Origin: Epiperipatus broadwayi
Lineage: Eukaryota > Onychophora > Udeonychophora > Euonychophora > Peripatidae
Direction of reading: 5' to 3'
NCBI GenBank assembly: GCA_028023455.1
Contig: JAQFVV010006353.1
Span: forward strand, 1,736,001 to 1,800,000
Length of the DNA stretch: 64,000 nucleotides
Both the position numbers and the translations under genes were made by a program. This document shows positions 43,224-54,215 of the stretch, piece after piece (position 1 is the first letter of the stretch; each line of letters opens with the position of its first letter). The notes beneath the pieces were generated by a model. That model saw nothing but the letters and a program-made list of their open reading frames with translations. It had not been told where the DNA came from and did not search any database.

Positions 43224-43904
43224 ACCAAATTGTAAAACATGCTGACTTGTATTCAGTCCTCCATACTGACCCCCCCTCAATATAATACATATCTCGCATC
43301 AATTGTAAGTAATGTGGTTTTATATTTAGAAATACATTTACAGCTAAAATGTTATATATATTGGCTAAAATTATATATATATTTAAAGAAAAAAGTAAAA
43401 TTGAAGGTTAATATTACAGAAAAAAAAGTTAAATGAACTTATTAATAAACATATTAATAAAAAATCGGAATTTTGTCCGATTTTAACATGCCATATATTA
43501 TTTTAAAAAAGGAACTCGAGCTGCAAAGAATGATGGTATTGGCATGTGCATAGTCCATTTGGTTTTCCCACAATGTTAAAAAGAAGTCAAAGAAATTTTA
43601 ATTTCAAACGAATCAGCTGCAGCGATGCTAACAATAATGAAATAGTTAAATCTTCAAGAAAATCAGATCACCATTGAATATGATCCTCTATCACTGGGGG
43701 AGGGGGGCACACATTTTCAGGGCGATACCTACTTGTAATTTTTTCCAAGTGCCAGGGTCCACTAAGCATGGTTTTAAAATAACTTTTAACATTGTTTTTT
43801 TGGAAGTAGGACACTTATGGAATATATAACTTACACCTTCTGCATTCCCTGTTGTGAAAAAAAACTATTCGACCCATTGTATATTAAAATTGCCTTTTTT
43901 TTCT
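42851..43904. other. No confirmed gene; microsatellite and a possible coding relic
   Basis: (CA)n(TA)n at 43188-43222. 43500-43760 translates in one plus frame to short stretches such as TRAAKNDGIGMCIVHLVFPQ and QITIEYDPLSLGEGGTHFQG between stops. It looks protein-like but I cannot name a family. CTGGGGGAGGGGGGCACAC at 43697 is unusually G-rich here. Confidence 0.35.
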
Positions 43905-44240
43905 TTGCAATTCTTTCAGGCATTAACCCCTGTTTTAAATTGTAATAAAATACTAATTTTTCATAATAAATTACAATGAAAAGCACAGTTGATGTGATGT
44001 GATGTGATGTAGCTTCTTCTTAAACGAAGTCAAAAATCTTTCAGCAATTATGCCCAGAGAAACCTGTTAGCTACTCCTACTGATAAATTTGTACTTGAGA
44101 TATATATGATTGCATAGTTTTTCTTCTCATTATGTATTAAGATTATATAACTTTCTTCATAATTGTTTCAGACATTGCCCCCTGCCCTCTTTTTTAAATC
44201 ATGATAAAGTACCAATTTTTCATAATAAATTATTTAAATT
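43905..44240. repeat. Diverged direct repeats flanking a LINE 3' end
   Basis: 43905-43982 and 44150-44235 share TTCTTT-CAG-CATT-CCCC, TAATAAA-TAC-AATTTTTCAT and AATAAATTA. Between them is a LINE 3' end on the minus strand (43984-44080): (TGATG)n at 43989-44010, TAGCTTCTTCTTAAACGAAG, CAATTATGCCCAGAG, AAACCTGTTAGC. The LINE shares its tail with the copy at 38166. Confidence 0.65.
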
Positions 44241-44804
44241 TGTGAATCAGCAAAAAAAAAAAACCATAGTTGTTAGCTTCTGATTAACTGAACATATCCA
44301 ATGTTTCCACCTGTGCCTATTTATTTCACCATGAGCATATTTGAGCTGATGAATTGTTATCGATATATGCATCATATTCTTTTTGAATGAACACACATGT
44401 CATTCAACTCATTCATCAGCAAGCACCTGACTACAAACAGCTAACTCAATTGTGAAGAACCAATTCTCACCTCTAGTAGCCATATGTACGTGAAAAATGC
44501 ATTTTTTCTATATAGATATCTATTTGATACACACATATATTTATGTGTCATACAGGATGGAGCAATTCCATGATAATAATATTTAGTTGAGTATATCAGT
44601 AGAGTATATCAGACTCATGGCATCTTAACTAAAGTGACCAACCAATTAAGTCACAGTGTATATGTCTTATACACTATTGAAAGTACGCTCAGCTAAATAT
44701 CACTAATATTAGTAAATTATTCCATTCTGTATGGCAAAGAAATGTTATATGTGTGTATAATATATATTAGTAAGGAATCCAAGTTATACATCATGTGACA
44801 AAAC
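44241..44804. other. No gene seen
   Basis: Unassigned. 44560-44590 and 44715-44735 share GGAGCAATTCCATGATAATAATATTTAG / CTAAATATCACTAATATTAGTAAATTATTCC-like ends in opposite orientation (in short blocks), so a 170-bp foldback is possible. Confidence 0.4.
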
Positions 44805-44895
44805 CAGTCTGAGGATGGGGATAATTCTAGATAGAGATTTTAAATGCTTTCTCTTTTACGGAAAAGCTTGTTTAGAGCTATTAGAATGCTCATTA
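44805..44895 (+). repeat. Family B fragment cut at the ribozyme
   Basis: Starts AAAACCAGTCTGAGG, i.e. at the GAAA/stem III of the hammerhead, then GATAATTCTAGATAGAGATT, AAATGCTTTCTCTT, GGAAAAGCTTGTTTAGAGCT as at 17000-17080. The upstream half is missing, so the 5' boundary falls within a few bases of the predicted cleavage site. Confidence 0.65.
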
Positions 44896-45599
44896 TATTA
44901 CAATTATAATTTATACTATAGACAAAGTTATTGATTTATATATTTACTATCTACTTTAGCATAATGTAAGATTGGTTACAATTACCTTTTTAAAAAAAAT
45001 CAGATGGTCACATCAAAATGTCTTGGTGACCACTGGTGGACTGTGATTGATGTATTGTACATCCCTGCTTTATCACATTTTCTTACATCATATAAGTTAG
45101 AAATGGCTCTAAACAATATATAGCTTAACTTTAGTTTTACTTATCTATTAAAAGACAGATATAAAATAATTTCTGGGAACAGCATCCTTTCAAAATAAAC
45201 TGATTCTTAGTGGTTTCACATTCTTCTATAAAATATTTTATTCCTATATTGAGAAAAAATATTTAATCAGATTTCTGCCTATTCAGATATTATGATGAAA
45301 AATAATAACACATTCAAATCTCATCTTTTATGGTGGCTACCTATATTTCAACACATTTCTTAACTGGATGTCAGAAAGCCATAAGTCTGCATAGTTTAAC
45401 ATGGCACATGGCAGCAAGCATGGAAGCTTAAGGTTCCTGGATTAAAGCCCACAATTGTCACTTTTAGTGGACAATCTTCTTATGAAATCCTGAGCAGTGA
45501 ATCATTTGATTATTAGACATCCCACTACCTCAAAGAGAGTCCACCCAAGACAAAATTGGGCCCAGTCCAATGTTTTCATATGGACATGTGATAAAATAT
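44896..45599. other. No gene seen
   Basis: AT-rich unassigned. 45380-45480 contains tRNA-like words (GGTTCCTGGATTAAAGCCC) too weak to call a SINE. Confidence 0.4.
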
Positions 45600-46285
45600 A
45601 TTTAGATATTAAATGCAGATACAGATATATTAATGCAATTTATCCATTCTACTTTGAGCATTTTTTAGCAAAAACTTTTTATTGTCCATATATGCACACA
45701 CAATCTATGTTTCAACAGTCCTGCAGTCTTCTTCAGAGCCACTTTAAAAATTAAAGTGAAAGTGGCTCTGAAGAAGACTGCAGGACATTCAAAATGTAAG
45801 ATTGTGTATGCATATATGAACAATAAAAAAATAAAATTAAAGTGGCTCTGAAGAAGACTGCAGGACAGTCAAAATGTAAGTTTATGTATGTATATAAGTA
45901 CAATAAAAAAGTTAAAGTGTCTCTGAAGAAGACTGCAGGACAGTTGAAAAGTAAAATTGTGTATGCATATATGTATTATAAAAAAAATTAATGGTGGCTC
46001 TAAAGAGGACTGCAGGACAGTCGAAACATAAGATTGTGTATACATATATGTACAATAAAAACAATAAAAAAATAAAGTGGGTCTGAAGAAGACTGCAGGA
46101 CAGTTGAAATGTATGATTGTGTATGCATATATGTACAATAAAATATTTAAAGTGGCTTTGAAGAAGACTGCAGGACAGTTGTAATGTAAGATTATGTATG
46201 CATCTGTGTACAATAGAAGGTCTTTACTAAAAGGTGTTCAAAGTAGAATGGATAAATTGCATTTATGTAAGATATTATAGCAAAA
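45600..46285 (+). repeat. 75-83-bp tandem array with hammerhead-like units, flanked by inverted ends
   Basis: Six plus-strand units carry CTGAAGAAGACTGCAGGACA followed by GT(C/T)GAAA at 45768, 45848, 45923, 46000, 46083 and 46158. One inverted unit lies at 45720-45745. Outer inverted ends: GCAATTTATCCATTCTACTT (45639) and AAGTAGAATGGATAAATTGC (46241). GACTG/CAGTC forms a hairpin between CTGAAGA and GAAA, resembling hammerhead stem II but with an extra A. Long minus-strand frames here are by-products of the repeat. Confidence 0.8.
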
Positions 46286-46929
46286 TAAAGAAGTGGTGAA
46301 TTTGGTAATATTTATGGATATATTGTTTTACAATTAATATAAATGAAGTCAATAATGATTTTCTTCATTAAATTTTTTAAATTTATTTTCAACGAGAATT
46401 TGCAAAAAACAAACAAACAAACATTCAAGTAAATAATATATATATATATATATATATGGATTATATACTTGTATATATTATTTTGTTTACACAATTATTA
46501 GTTCAATAACTATTGCACAAATTGATACATATAATGTTTAAACAGAGTTTTGCTAAAGCAGAAAATGTAGATATGTTTAGCCAGTGATAAAATGTTTTGA
46601 TTTTGTAAAAGACAGACCAAGCAAGTTTCGAGCCTTGGTAAACTTCAGAATCTTGTGCTGTAACACCATTCACACACCCCTTGAGCTGGCCCCAATCTCA
46701 AGACAATTTCTTAGCTTATAACCGAATTCAAACTCTTTTTGAATTATTAATTAAGAAAATAAATCATATAATAAAGAATTCTGATATAATAAGCTGCTTT
46801 ATTTGAATAAGCAATAATTCTTTGTTCAAACTAAATAATAAAGTCAACTTAATATTTCTGTAGTATAATTGCCATTACAACCATCTCACATAAGGTAGGG
46901 GCTGGTTTCTATTGACTTTTAACATCTTG
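46286..46929. other. No gene seen
   Basis: AT-rich, (TA)n at 46437-46458. Short CCTTGGTAAACTTC-type stretch 46620-46700 is unassigned. Confidence 0.45.
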
Positions 46930-47265
46930 TGGAGGGGTATAATCATAAACCTATGGCCAAAGACTTGTGAAAAAACATATAATCACCAGGATGCGAGTTC
47001 ATCATGAAACGTGCATTTTGGGGGATCATATGTTTTGTTTACATGTCTTTGGTGATATATTTATGATTACACACTCACAAGATGGTAAAAGCAAAGAGAA
47101 ACCAGTTTCCATGTCTTTGGTGATATATTTATGATTACATACCCTTACAAGATGGTAAAAGCAAAGTGAAAACAGTTTCTTCCTTGCATGAGAGCAATAT
47201 GATGAATACAACATTGCAGAAATATTATTCATTAAGTGGATAATCTCTAGTCTAATGAGTAACTA
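46930..47265 (+). mobile_element. Family A relative with 68-bp duplication
   Basis: 46985-47025 aligns to the family A hammerhead (CATCATGAAACGTGCATT then TTGGGGGATCATATG), but CTGATGA is not conserved. After it, TGTCTTTGGTGATATATTTA, TGATTACA and AAGATGGTAAAAGCAAAG occur twice (47040-47106, 47108-47175). The right end GGATAATCTCTAGT and TAATGAGTAACTAATAAA matches the arm end at 10.9 kb. Confidence 0.55.
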
Positions 47266-47524
47266 ATAAAATTATTACTAAAGTCAACTTGATTTATCTT
47301 TCCAAACATTATGGGTGTTTCATAAGTAAATTTAGGACCATGATGGGTAGTACACTTTTTTGATTTAGAAATGGGATTTAACAACCTCTAATTTATGTAA
47401 TTATGATCAAACATAAACACAACCTATTTAATTAATGATTGTGCATTTTTGGAAAGATTGAATGACATTAATAAAGTTATGAGAGAATTTACTTCTTGGG
47501 TTTTAAAATTCTTTAGAAATAATT
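47266..47524. other. No gene seen
   Basis: Unassigned AT-rich flank of the LINE relic. Confidence 0.4.
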
Positions 47525-49205
47525 ATGAATGATCACTGTGTTTTTATATTTAATTTAAAAAAATCATTGAAATATTACATCAATGGCTGTGAACCTGTAA
47601 TATATTTGCTTGCCAATAGATGGCAGAATAGTGAAAGGATATTGCTAAGAATTAGTGTTGAAAGTAGGCTGAAACTAAGGCAAGGATGCCCTCTGACATC
47701 TATTTTGTTTTTGTTATATTTGAGAGAAGTGGAGAGAGCAATAGAAAAACTAGGAAGAGGAATAGAGGTACCATTAATAGATGGCAAGTGAGTGTGTATA
47801 TTACCAGGTCTTTTATTTGCTTATGATATGTCCTTGTGCACAGAAAGTAGGGAAGATATGGAAGTTATGCTGAAGATGTGTGCAAGAGTGGGTAAAGAGA
47901 TGGGGATTAAATTTAGGGAAGTAAAATGAAAAGTGATGATGATAAATGCTGGGGAAAGAGAAGATAAATAATTTTTATTGGGGGATATAAAGTTAAATTT
48001 AGTGAATAGGTATAACTATTTGGGAATCATCTTAAGTAATCAGAAGAAGTGCTTGGATGAATGGGAGAAAAAGTTAATAAATGAAGCAAAGAAAAAAAAA
48101 GGGATTGATAAAGAAGTTAACAGTGTTTTCATATAATAAATATGATGTATTTAGAATTGTATGGAAGGTAGTGGCAGTAGCAGGGTTAACTTATGGTAAC
48201 AATGCACTGTGTGTTAGTAAAGGGGTTTTAGATTATTTAGAAAAAATAGAAAGAAAAGTAGGAAGACATGCATTAAATGCAGATGTGTGGACAGCAAAAT
48301 AGGCAAATTCAAGGAGAGATGGGATGATAAAAGTTTTTATATGAGAGATGCAAAAAGCAAAATGAAAATGTTCAGTAGATTGCAATTTTTGGATAATAAG
48401 AGAATAGCCAAAATAATATTTAATTGGGTTATGAGTAAAGGAGAATGGTAATATAGTATGCAGATTTGGATAAAGACCCTATGCTGGTATACTTATACAA
48501 AGGTAGGATGATTGTGTTAGGAGAATTGTTGAGTATTATAATGCCAAAGAAATGGGCTAGAAGAATAGCTGCATTAATAAAAAATAGGGAGTTGGAGAGA
48601 TAGAGAACTAGTATGGAGACTAAAAAAAGTTTAAATATATTTAGATGTACATAGAATATTGGGTGTGAGTTAATTTATGATATAGCAAGAAAAGTAGTTT
48701 ACTGTTTAAGACTTAACAGGATCATTAGCAACAAGGGAATATACACATAAATGGTTAAATGTGGGTGATTTATTATGAAATTATGTAAGGAAGGCATAGA
48801 AAATATTAGGCAATTGAAAAATGTGTACAAGCTGAAAGGGTGCAAATAATAAAGTTGTGGGAGAATAAATATAAATAAAGTGATTATAGACAAAGTGGGT
48901 TCTTGGGTTTTATGCTGGGTTTGGAAAAATATTAGGGGGATTTAGTATAAAGGTCATAGAGTGGACAAAGATAATGTTGAAGTGGGATGAAGTGGGATAG
49001 AGAAGAATGTGGGGAAAACTTAAGGTGAGAAGTGGAAAGGATATAGGGAAAACTTAGGGTGGGGAATGGAAAGGATGTGGGGAAAACCCAGGGTGGGGAA
49101 TGGAAAGGATGATAAGGTGATTAACAAGTCTCTCTAGACATAGTGGCTGAGAGATTCCTGACTCTGAGAAAGGAGAATCCATAGTGCATTGCATGAGAAA
49201 GATTA
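47525..49205 (+). pseudogene. LINE RT and C-terminal relic, plus strand
   Basis: RT region: RLKLRQGCPLTSILFLLYL and EVERAIEKLGRGIEVPL (47665-47790) is motif B (RQGCPLSP-LF). 47818-47930 gives FAYDMSLCTESREDMEVMLK, the FADD box with Asp to Tyr. Then YLGIILSNQKK, KKLINEAKKKKGLIKKL, VAGLTYGNNALCVSKGVLD and LEKIERKVGRHALNA (48000-48302), the RT thumb area. The zinc-knuckle region (KLCKEGIENIR, 48785-48815) is badly decayed; 49090-49200 is the 3' UTR (CTCTAGACATAGTGGCTGAG). Same family as 38166-38900 and 7236-7645 and the longest copy. Stops and frameshifts throughout. Confidence 0.85.
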
Positions 49206-49854
49206 CAACTGGGTTCCTAAAGTTTTATATTACCATAAGACGAGAAATAAATGATTTTGGAACATGTTCCTGAGCTGTCCTTTTTTCGAGTGAGGAAAAC
49301 ATGTTGATAGCAATCAATCCAGAAAAATTAAATAAATTTACATGAAGACATAAATTTTGTACTAATAAATGATGTCATTATTCACATTTTAAAACTTTTT
49401 GAAGCAATCAAAAGCTGTATGTACATTCATCATTTTTAGCACAGGAACAAAGTTTGACTTAACTTGAATAAATGATGTAGAATTATTGTTAAATGTTAGA
49501 TATCAAGAGCCATTTAACAAGCGGATTGATAAATTAATTGTAATATTTCCATTATTTACTTACATAGAAAATCTGTTTGTTTGTTTGTTTATTCAAGTTA
49601 AATTTTGAAATTAATCTACTGCTATTGAATGGATTGTCTTCAAATTTTGTAGTGTTAGGTATGAATGCAATATGGACACTAAAATGTTTCAGGATTTTTC
49701 AGACAATTGTCCATTCTAACAGTGTTGGTGGGCTAAAATTCAAAACATTTGATTTCATTTTATTAAGTTTTCAATGATGCACACTAGATGGCAGTCTATT
49801 TTAAAAGAAAAAATACTTAAAATTGAATATTCCCTAAAAAATCATTTTGTCAAG
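49206..49854. other. No gene seen
   Basis: Unassigned. 49577-49777 open frame has no domain. GATGGCAGTC and CACTAGATGGCAG words near 49785 are common in transposon-rich DNA and not diagnostic. Confidence 0.4.
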
Positions 49855-49965
49855 CGTTGTTAGCCGAGAGGTCATCACAGCCGCCTTGCAAGCAAGTAGT
49901 TGGTTGCAGACGGTTGTGGGTTCGCATCCCGGCAGATGCTATGACATATGAAAAAAAAAAAAACC
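49855..49965 (+). mobile_element. tRNA-derived SINE, copy 1
   Basis: GTTGTTAGCCGAGAGGTC (A box TAGCCGAGAGGTC, as in Leu-type tRNAs), a long central region GCAAGCAAGTAGTTGGTTGC, B box GGGTTCGCATCCC (49918-49930), then GCTATGACATATG and a 13-A tail (49951-49963). A second copy with the same ends is at 55774-55880. Poly(A) tail and two copies argue for a SINE mobilised by a LINE rather than a tRNA gene. Confidence 0.85.
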
Positions 49966-50985
49966 ATTTTAAAGTTAAAGTAAAAAAAACAAAAATAATT
50001 TCTCTTGATTATTTAACTAAAATTTACATTTTTTAAAAAGATTGCCTTCATAAAACAAACAAACAAACCATGCATGAAAATTTCATTTCAAAAACGAAAA
50101 ATATGAGTTGTTGTTTACATTCATAAGACTTGAATTTGAATACAGATTAGTTACAAAAAGTCTGTTGTAAAATATCTGATAGTTGGACACAGGGCTGGTC
50201 TTATAAATGGCAAATTTAAATAGGCACTAAAATGAGATTTTAATGTATAAATTGGAGCAGTAAATCTTAGCTTAAGATTGTGCTGCATGTTTCTACCTAC
50301 TAACCCGTATTCAAACCCCTATATCCCATCCCGCTCCTTTTGTCGTGTATATATATTTCATGTATATATTTGAGATGCGCGCCTAAATTATAAAATTTAA
50401 TGTTTCAATAACATGTTTTAAATTTATTATTAATTCTTTTTATTAATTATTAGTTCTTTTTTATTAAAGTATTATAGATGCGGCTCAAATATATATATAG
50501 GAGCAAAACTTACTAACAAAATATTGATGTTTTTGAATATTTATTATATGTCGTTTTTAGCTTTTTCTTTTTAAATTGCTTGTTTTTCTATTAAACTGTA
50601 TATTTTTTTATAAAATCCAATATGGAAGATGTGACTTGTTGATTGTCCAAAAATAATTAAGGGTTGGAAGCATTATTGTTTTAATCTGGGGAAGATATTT
50701 TTTTAATTAAAGTTTTACTTAAAAGGGGATTAAGATTAGAGATATTTTTGTTAAAAAACATGTCAAATCTATTTCTAATCTGGAAATCGATTTGAATTTA
50801 TTTTTGGACATTATCTTACAATTGCATCTTCAAAAACAACTGATAAAAGAAAAGGTATAAAATGACTGAATTTTGAATCACATGAGATTAACTACTATTG
50901 AAAGGAGATTAACTACTATTCAGAAGAGATTAGCTATTATTGAGAGAAATTATTGTAAAGATATTATACGTCACTTGAAACTTAA
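49966..50985. other. No gene seen
   Basis: AT-rich. 50870-50945 has three repeats of GAGATTA(G/A)CTA(C/T)TATT. No other structure. Confidence 0.45.
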
Positions 50986-51245
50986 ATAATGTAGCCGTAA
51001 ATCCATCACTTCTCTGCCCGGTTGGGTCATCATCTTCAGCGGCCATCTCATTCTGCTGCCCAAGAGGAAGTAAAAACCCGACCTAAGAACTTTAATGCTA
51101 CTAGTAGCTTGTAAATGTTTAAGAACTTTCATTTCGATTTCCATGCACGGGTAATATTTTAAAGCGGACTCTGAAAATTGCAAGGTAACTTTTATGCTAC
51201 TAGTTGAAAATGAATCTAGCCTCACTAATCTCAAATCCTGCTATC
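50986..51245 (-). other. GC-richer block with repeated CTACTAGT motif
   Basis: The minus strand has CAACTAGTAGCATAAAAGTT and about 90 bp later GCTACTAGTAGCATTAAAGTT (split after AGTAGC). Then GCCGCTGAAGATGATGACCC and AACCGGGCAGAGAAG, where GACCC and CGGG pair between CTGAAGA and GAGAAG, hammerhead-like but not canonical. The minus strand is open for 87 codons (50971-51234), without a domain I recognise. Confidence 0.35.
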
Positions 51246-53194
51246 AATATTCTAACGTATTGTTCAATTTTCTATCTTTTAAATTAATATGTTTTTTTTT
51301 ATATATATAAATAACATGTAATTTGCTCTTAAATAATTTATATAAATTTAATTCTCTCTCATATACTCTTAACTTTGGTACGGTCATTTATTTACATGTA
51401 TTTATTATTTGATTTATATATCTGCTTGCTTATTAATATGTCAATCTAAAACAATCTGACGAGCTTAATTTCTAAAAATCTTTTTTCTGTCATTTTTCTT
51501 CTTCTAAACCTTCATACAAAGGTTATTAACGTCCCCTTAAAATATACATATATAATGCATTGTAAATTAATATGTTCGCCAGATTGTTTTATGAATCAAC
51601 ATTTTAGGTTCATTTTAATATAAAAAAATTGATTATGTTTAACTCTGAAAATCCAGAACTCAAGCTAATTAACGCTCTGAAACATTGATTTTATAATTAT
51701 TTATTAAATTCTAAAAAGGTGACTTAATTGTTTTATATATATATAACTGCTAGTTATTTTTTTTATATATACTCTTAAAATATATGCTATGTATTCCAGT
51801 TATTGTAACATCCACGAAGGTGGAATTGAATTGTTTTAAATAGTGGAAAAGGGATGGGGGAAAATCTTAATGTTTCTTTAACTTAAACAAAATCTTAACG
51901 TATTTGGGAAATTTTAATATTTTACTATTTTAGTTACTAAGTAAAATCTCTCTCTCTCTCTATATATATATATATTATAATTGCATTGCATATTATAGTA
52001 TTCAAACTCGGGTCATTTATTATTAAAGCAGTAAAATTTATTCAATGTTGTTAGAGACATGTATCATTACTGCGTTCCTGGCATTTAGCATATCTTTGTA
52101 TATATATACTACGTGCTTCTAGTCTTCTAATCTGGGGGTTACAACAAGATCGAACCCATAGATTTCTTTTCGTATCTTGTTCCATAGATAGTTGATCTAT
52201 CTGGAACCACATTTATTTCGTATAAAATGCCTCTGGCAGTGATCCCGTAAGTTTGGCACATGCTATGCATATTCACTTCGTATAGATAAAAGGACTCTCG
52301 CGTCGGTTATACCAGCAAAAGTCTGGGCCACGCCATGCCTATCTACTTTTCTCTAAGCACTACCCAAGAAGGGGGTGTGAGATTTCATTTTTTATCCAGA
52401 AGCACAACCTTTTTCTCTTAGTTATTTTAGGCTATTATGTCAGCACCGCAAACTTATTTGTATTAGTATTTCTTTTGCTTCATGACCCAGTTTTAATGCT
52501 CTAATATTAAAATTAAGCTTTGCTTAAAATATATATAAATGCCAACTACTTTTATTTATTAATTAAGTTTATTTCAATCATATACAATCTCACCGTCGTA
52601 ATTTATATATCTATTTAAGAGTATCTATATGCCTTGGGGAAAATAAAGCGTTCATCTTTCTTTTGTTAAAATAATTTCATTAAATATTTTGTCATAGTTC
52701 AAATATAATCTTTTAACTGTCTTTTATTTATTTTCACGACCTCAATGGCGTGAAAATAATTTATATCATATGTATGATGAATTTCAGAACACTCCCCTCA
52801 ATCTTATGTTAGTCACCACATTTCAGAAACTTAAATCAAAGCGTTTATAGCAATTTTATGTAACTTCTTTCTAATACTGATTGGCATCTTAATATTGGAC
52901 CCACCAAAGATGTGTGTTTATTTGTAATATATTATTTAGCTAAGAAAAAGCATATGAGAACTAATAGCATGAATGACACTATGTAACCGCTTGCTCATTC
53001 ACGCACACACTAATGTATATAAGTAATTTATAAATGTATAATAATTTGTCAGTATATTAAAATATATTTTATTGTCTAACTTATTTGAGTAGTTCGAATT
53101 TCTTCTTTTTTTCCACTTCCAAATGTACAGCCTAGTTGATATATATGTTAGTTGAGTCATAGTCAAATGATGTCTCATTGTCTTCTCCGCTCTC
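51246..53194. other. No gene seen
   Basis: Mostly AT-rich; (CT)n(TA)n at 51947-51974. 52100-52400 is more complex (CTCTCGCGTCGGTTATACC, CCACGCCATGCC) with GATCGAACCC at 52149, but no assignable gene or repeat partner. Confidence 0.4.
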
Positions 53195-53345
53195 CTAGTC
53201 GGCCGGATTAAAATTAATTCTCATGTGCCATCACTATTATGTTATCCATTAGGTGTTTGATTTGGGGCTTAGAGAGTGGGTTCGAATTCAGGCTGGTCTC
53301 TGACCTAAATCTTGGGCTGGACTGGGTTTGAAGTACATTTTGTGA
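53195..53345 (+). repeat. Possible tRNA-derived SINE head
   Basis: GTGGGTTCGAATTCAGG (53276-53292) is a B-box-like sequence, and TTATCCATTAGGTG about 35 bp upstream may be a degraded A box. GGTCTCTGACCTAAATCTTG, GGGCTGGACTGGG follow. One copy only, so uncertain. Confidence 0.4.
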
Positions 53346-53498
53346 GTTCCAGCTCATGTTAGATGGATAAACATATTTTGACCGGCACAAAATGTAATCA
53401 GATGAATTTGAATCCAGGATTTTCCAGTCAATTCACCCTCCACTCCATCTTTAGCAACCAGTACACATGTCCACATACATGTGAAAAAGATATACAAT

Positions 53499-53545
53499 CC
53501 CCAAGGTACATATTTCATGCAGAATCTGCACTCATCAGTTAGGCC
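53499..53545 (-). ncRNA. Hammerhead motif, family A, unit 1
   Basis: Minus strand: CCTAA (53539-53543) stem I with TTGGGG (53499-53504), CTGATGA (53532-53538), perfect 6-bp stem II GTGCAG/CTGCAT with ATT loop including one G-T (53517-53531), GAAA (53513-53516), C17 (53505). U16.1 is C, so A15.1-U16.1 is lost. Stem II covaries with 620-634 (AG/CT for TG/CA). Confidence 0.72.
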
Positions 53546-53989
53546 AGACCATAATCTCCCACACATATATACAATCAGTGCTCAGTTTATATTAAGGTAG
53601 CAATTACTCAAACTTTAATGGACAGGCTTCAATTTTCTTATTCTTCCAAGTATTCAACCATCCATTTCATTGACAAACCAATGGTGGAACACTCAAGGCC
53701 CTTATTGGATTTGATATTGTAGTCATACCCATTTAGATATTATTACAATCTAACTCTCATATTATCGAACCATTACATATTCATATATATATCAATAGTA
53801 GAGGGACGGACTGAATTAATACTAAAGATATTATGTAATTCTAAAGCAGTATGTAATTTTCTTATACTGAATATTTCCTATTTATGTAATTTAAAGGCAT
53901 TTGAACTCCTAAATTTTCAATCTGTTTATCTTCCGCTCCTTCTCAAGCAACCAATATACATGACCACGTAATGTGAAAAAGAAACAATC

Positions 53990-54035
53990 CCCAAGGTATG
54001 TATTTCATGCAGAACCACTATTCATCAGTTAAGCC
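53990..54035 (-). ncRNA. Hammerhead motif, weak stem II, unit 2
   Basis: Minus strand: CTGATGA (54022-54028), GAAA (54003-54006), then TACATACC and TTGGGG. Stem II ATAGTG...CTGCAT keeps only outer pairs. Same C for U16.1 as unit 1, so that change predates the duplication. Confidence 0.62.
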
Positions 54036-54215
54036 AGATCATAATCTCCCACATATATATACAACAAGTGCTCAGTATATATTAAGATAATAATTCCTCA
54101 AACTTTAATGGACAGGATTCAATCTTCATCCTTTTAACTATTGAGCCATCCACTTCATTGCAAAAACAGCAGTGGACTACTCAAAGCTCTTATTAGATGA
54201 TATATATATATATAT

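Larger units (their letters stand above)
53380..54215 (-). mobile_element. Family A tandem dimer, 490-bp period
   Basis: Minus strand. Two homologous units are offset by 490 bp: hammerhead complements at 53532 and 54022, TCCATTAAAGTTTGAG at about 53612 and 54100, GAGTA/GTGTTCC then GGATGG-T-AATA blocks, CTCTTATTAGAT / CCCTTATTGGAT ends at 54190 and 53700, GCTAAAGATGGAG / GAGAAGGAGCGG tails. Tandem units each with one ribozyme are the retrozyme arrangement. Left boundary is near TGACCGGCACAAAATG, shared with 57222-57240. Diverged, so old. Confidence 0.75.

Noticed and set aside
45869-46213. 114-codon minus-strand open frame
   Set aside because: It lies wholly in the 75-83-bp tandem array and only repeats that unit in translation.
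49855-49945. Functional tRNA-Leu gene
   Set aside because: Poor acceptor pairing, poly(A) tail, and a second copy with a 14-bp target duplication show a SINE.
50986-51245. Canonical hammerhead (CTGAAGATGATGACCC ... CGGG)
   Set aside because: The second core strand reads GAGAAG rather than GAAA and there is an extra base before the stem; kept only as a motif note.
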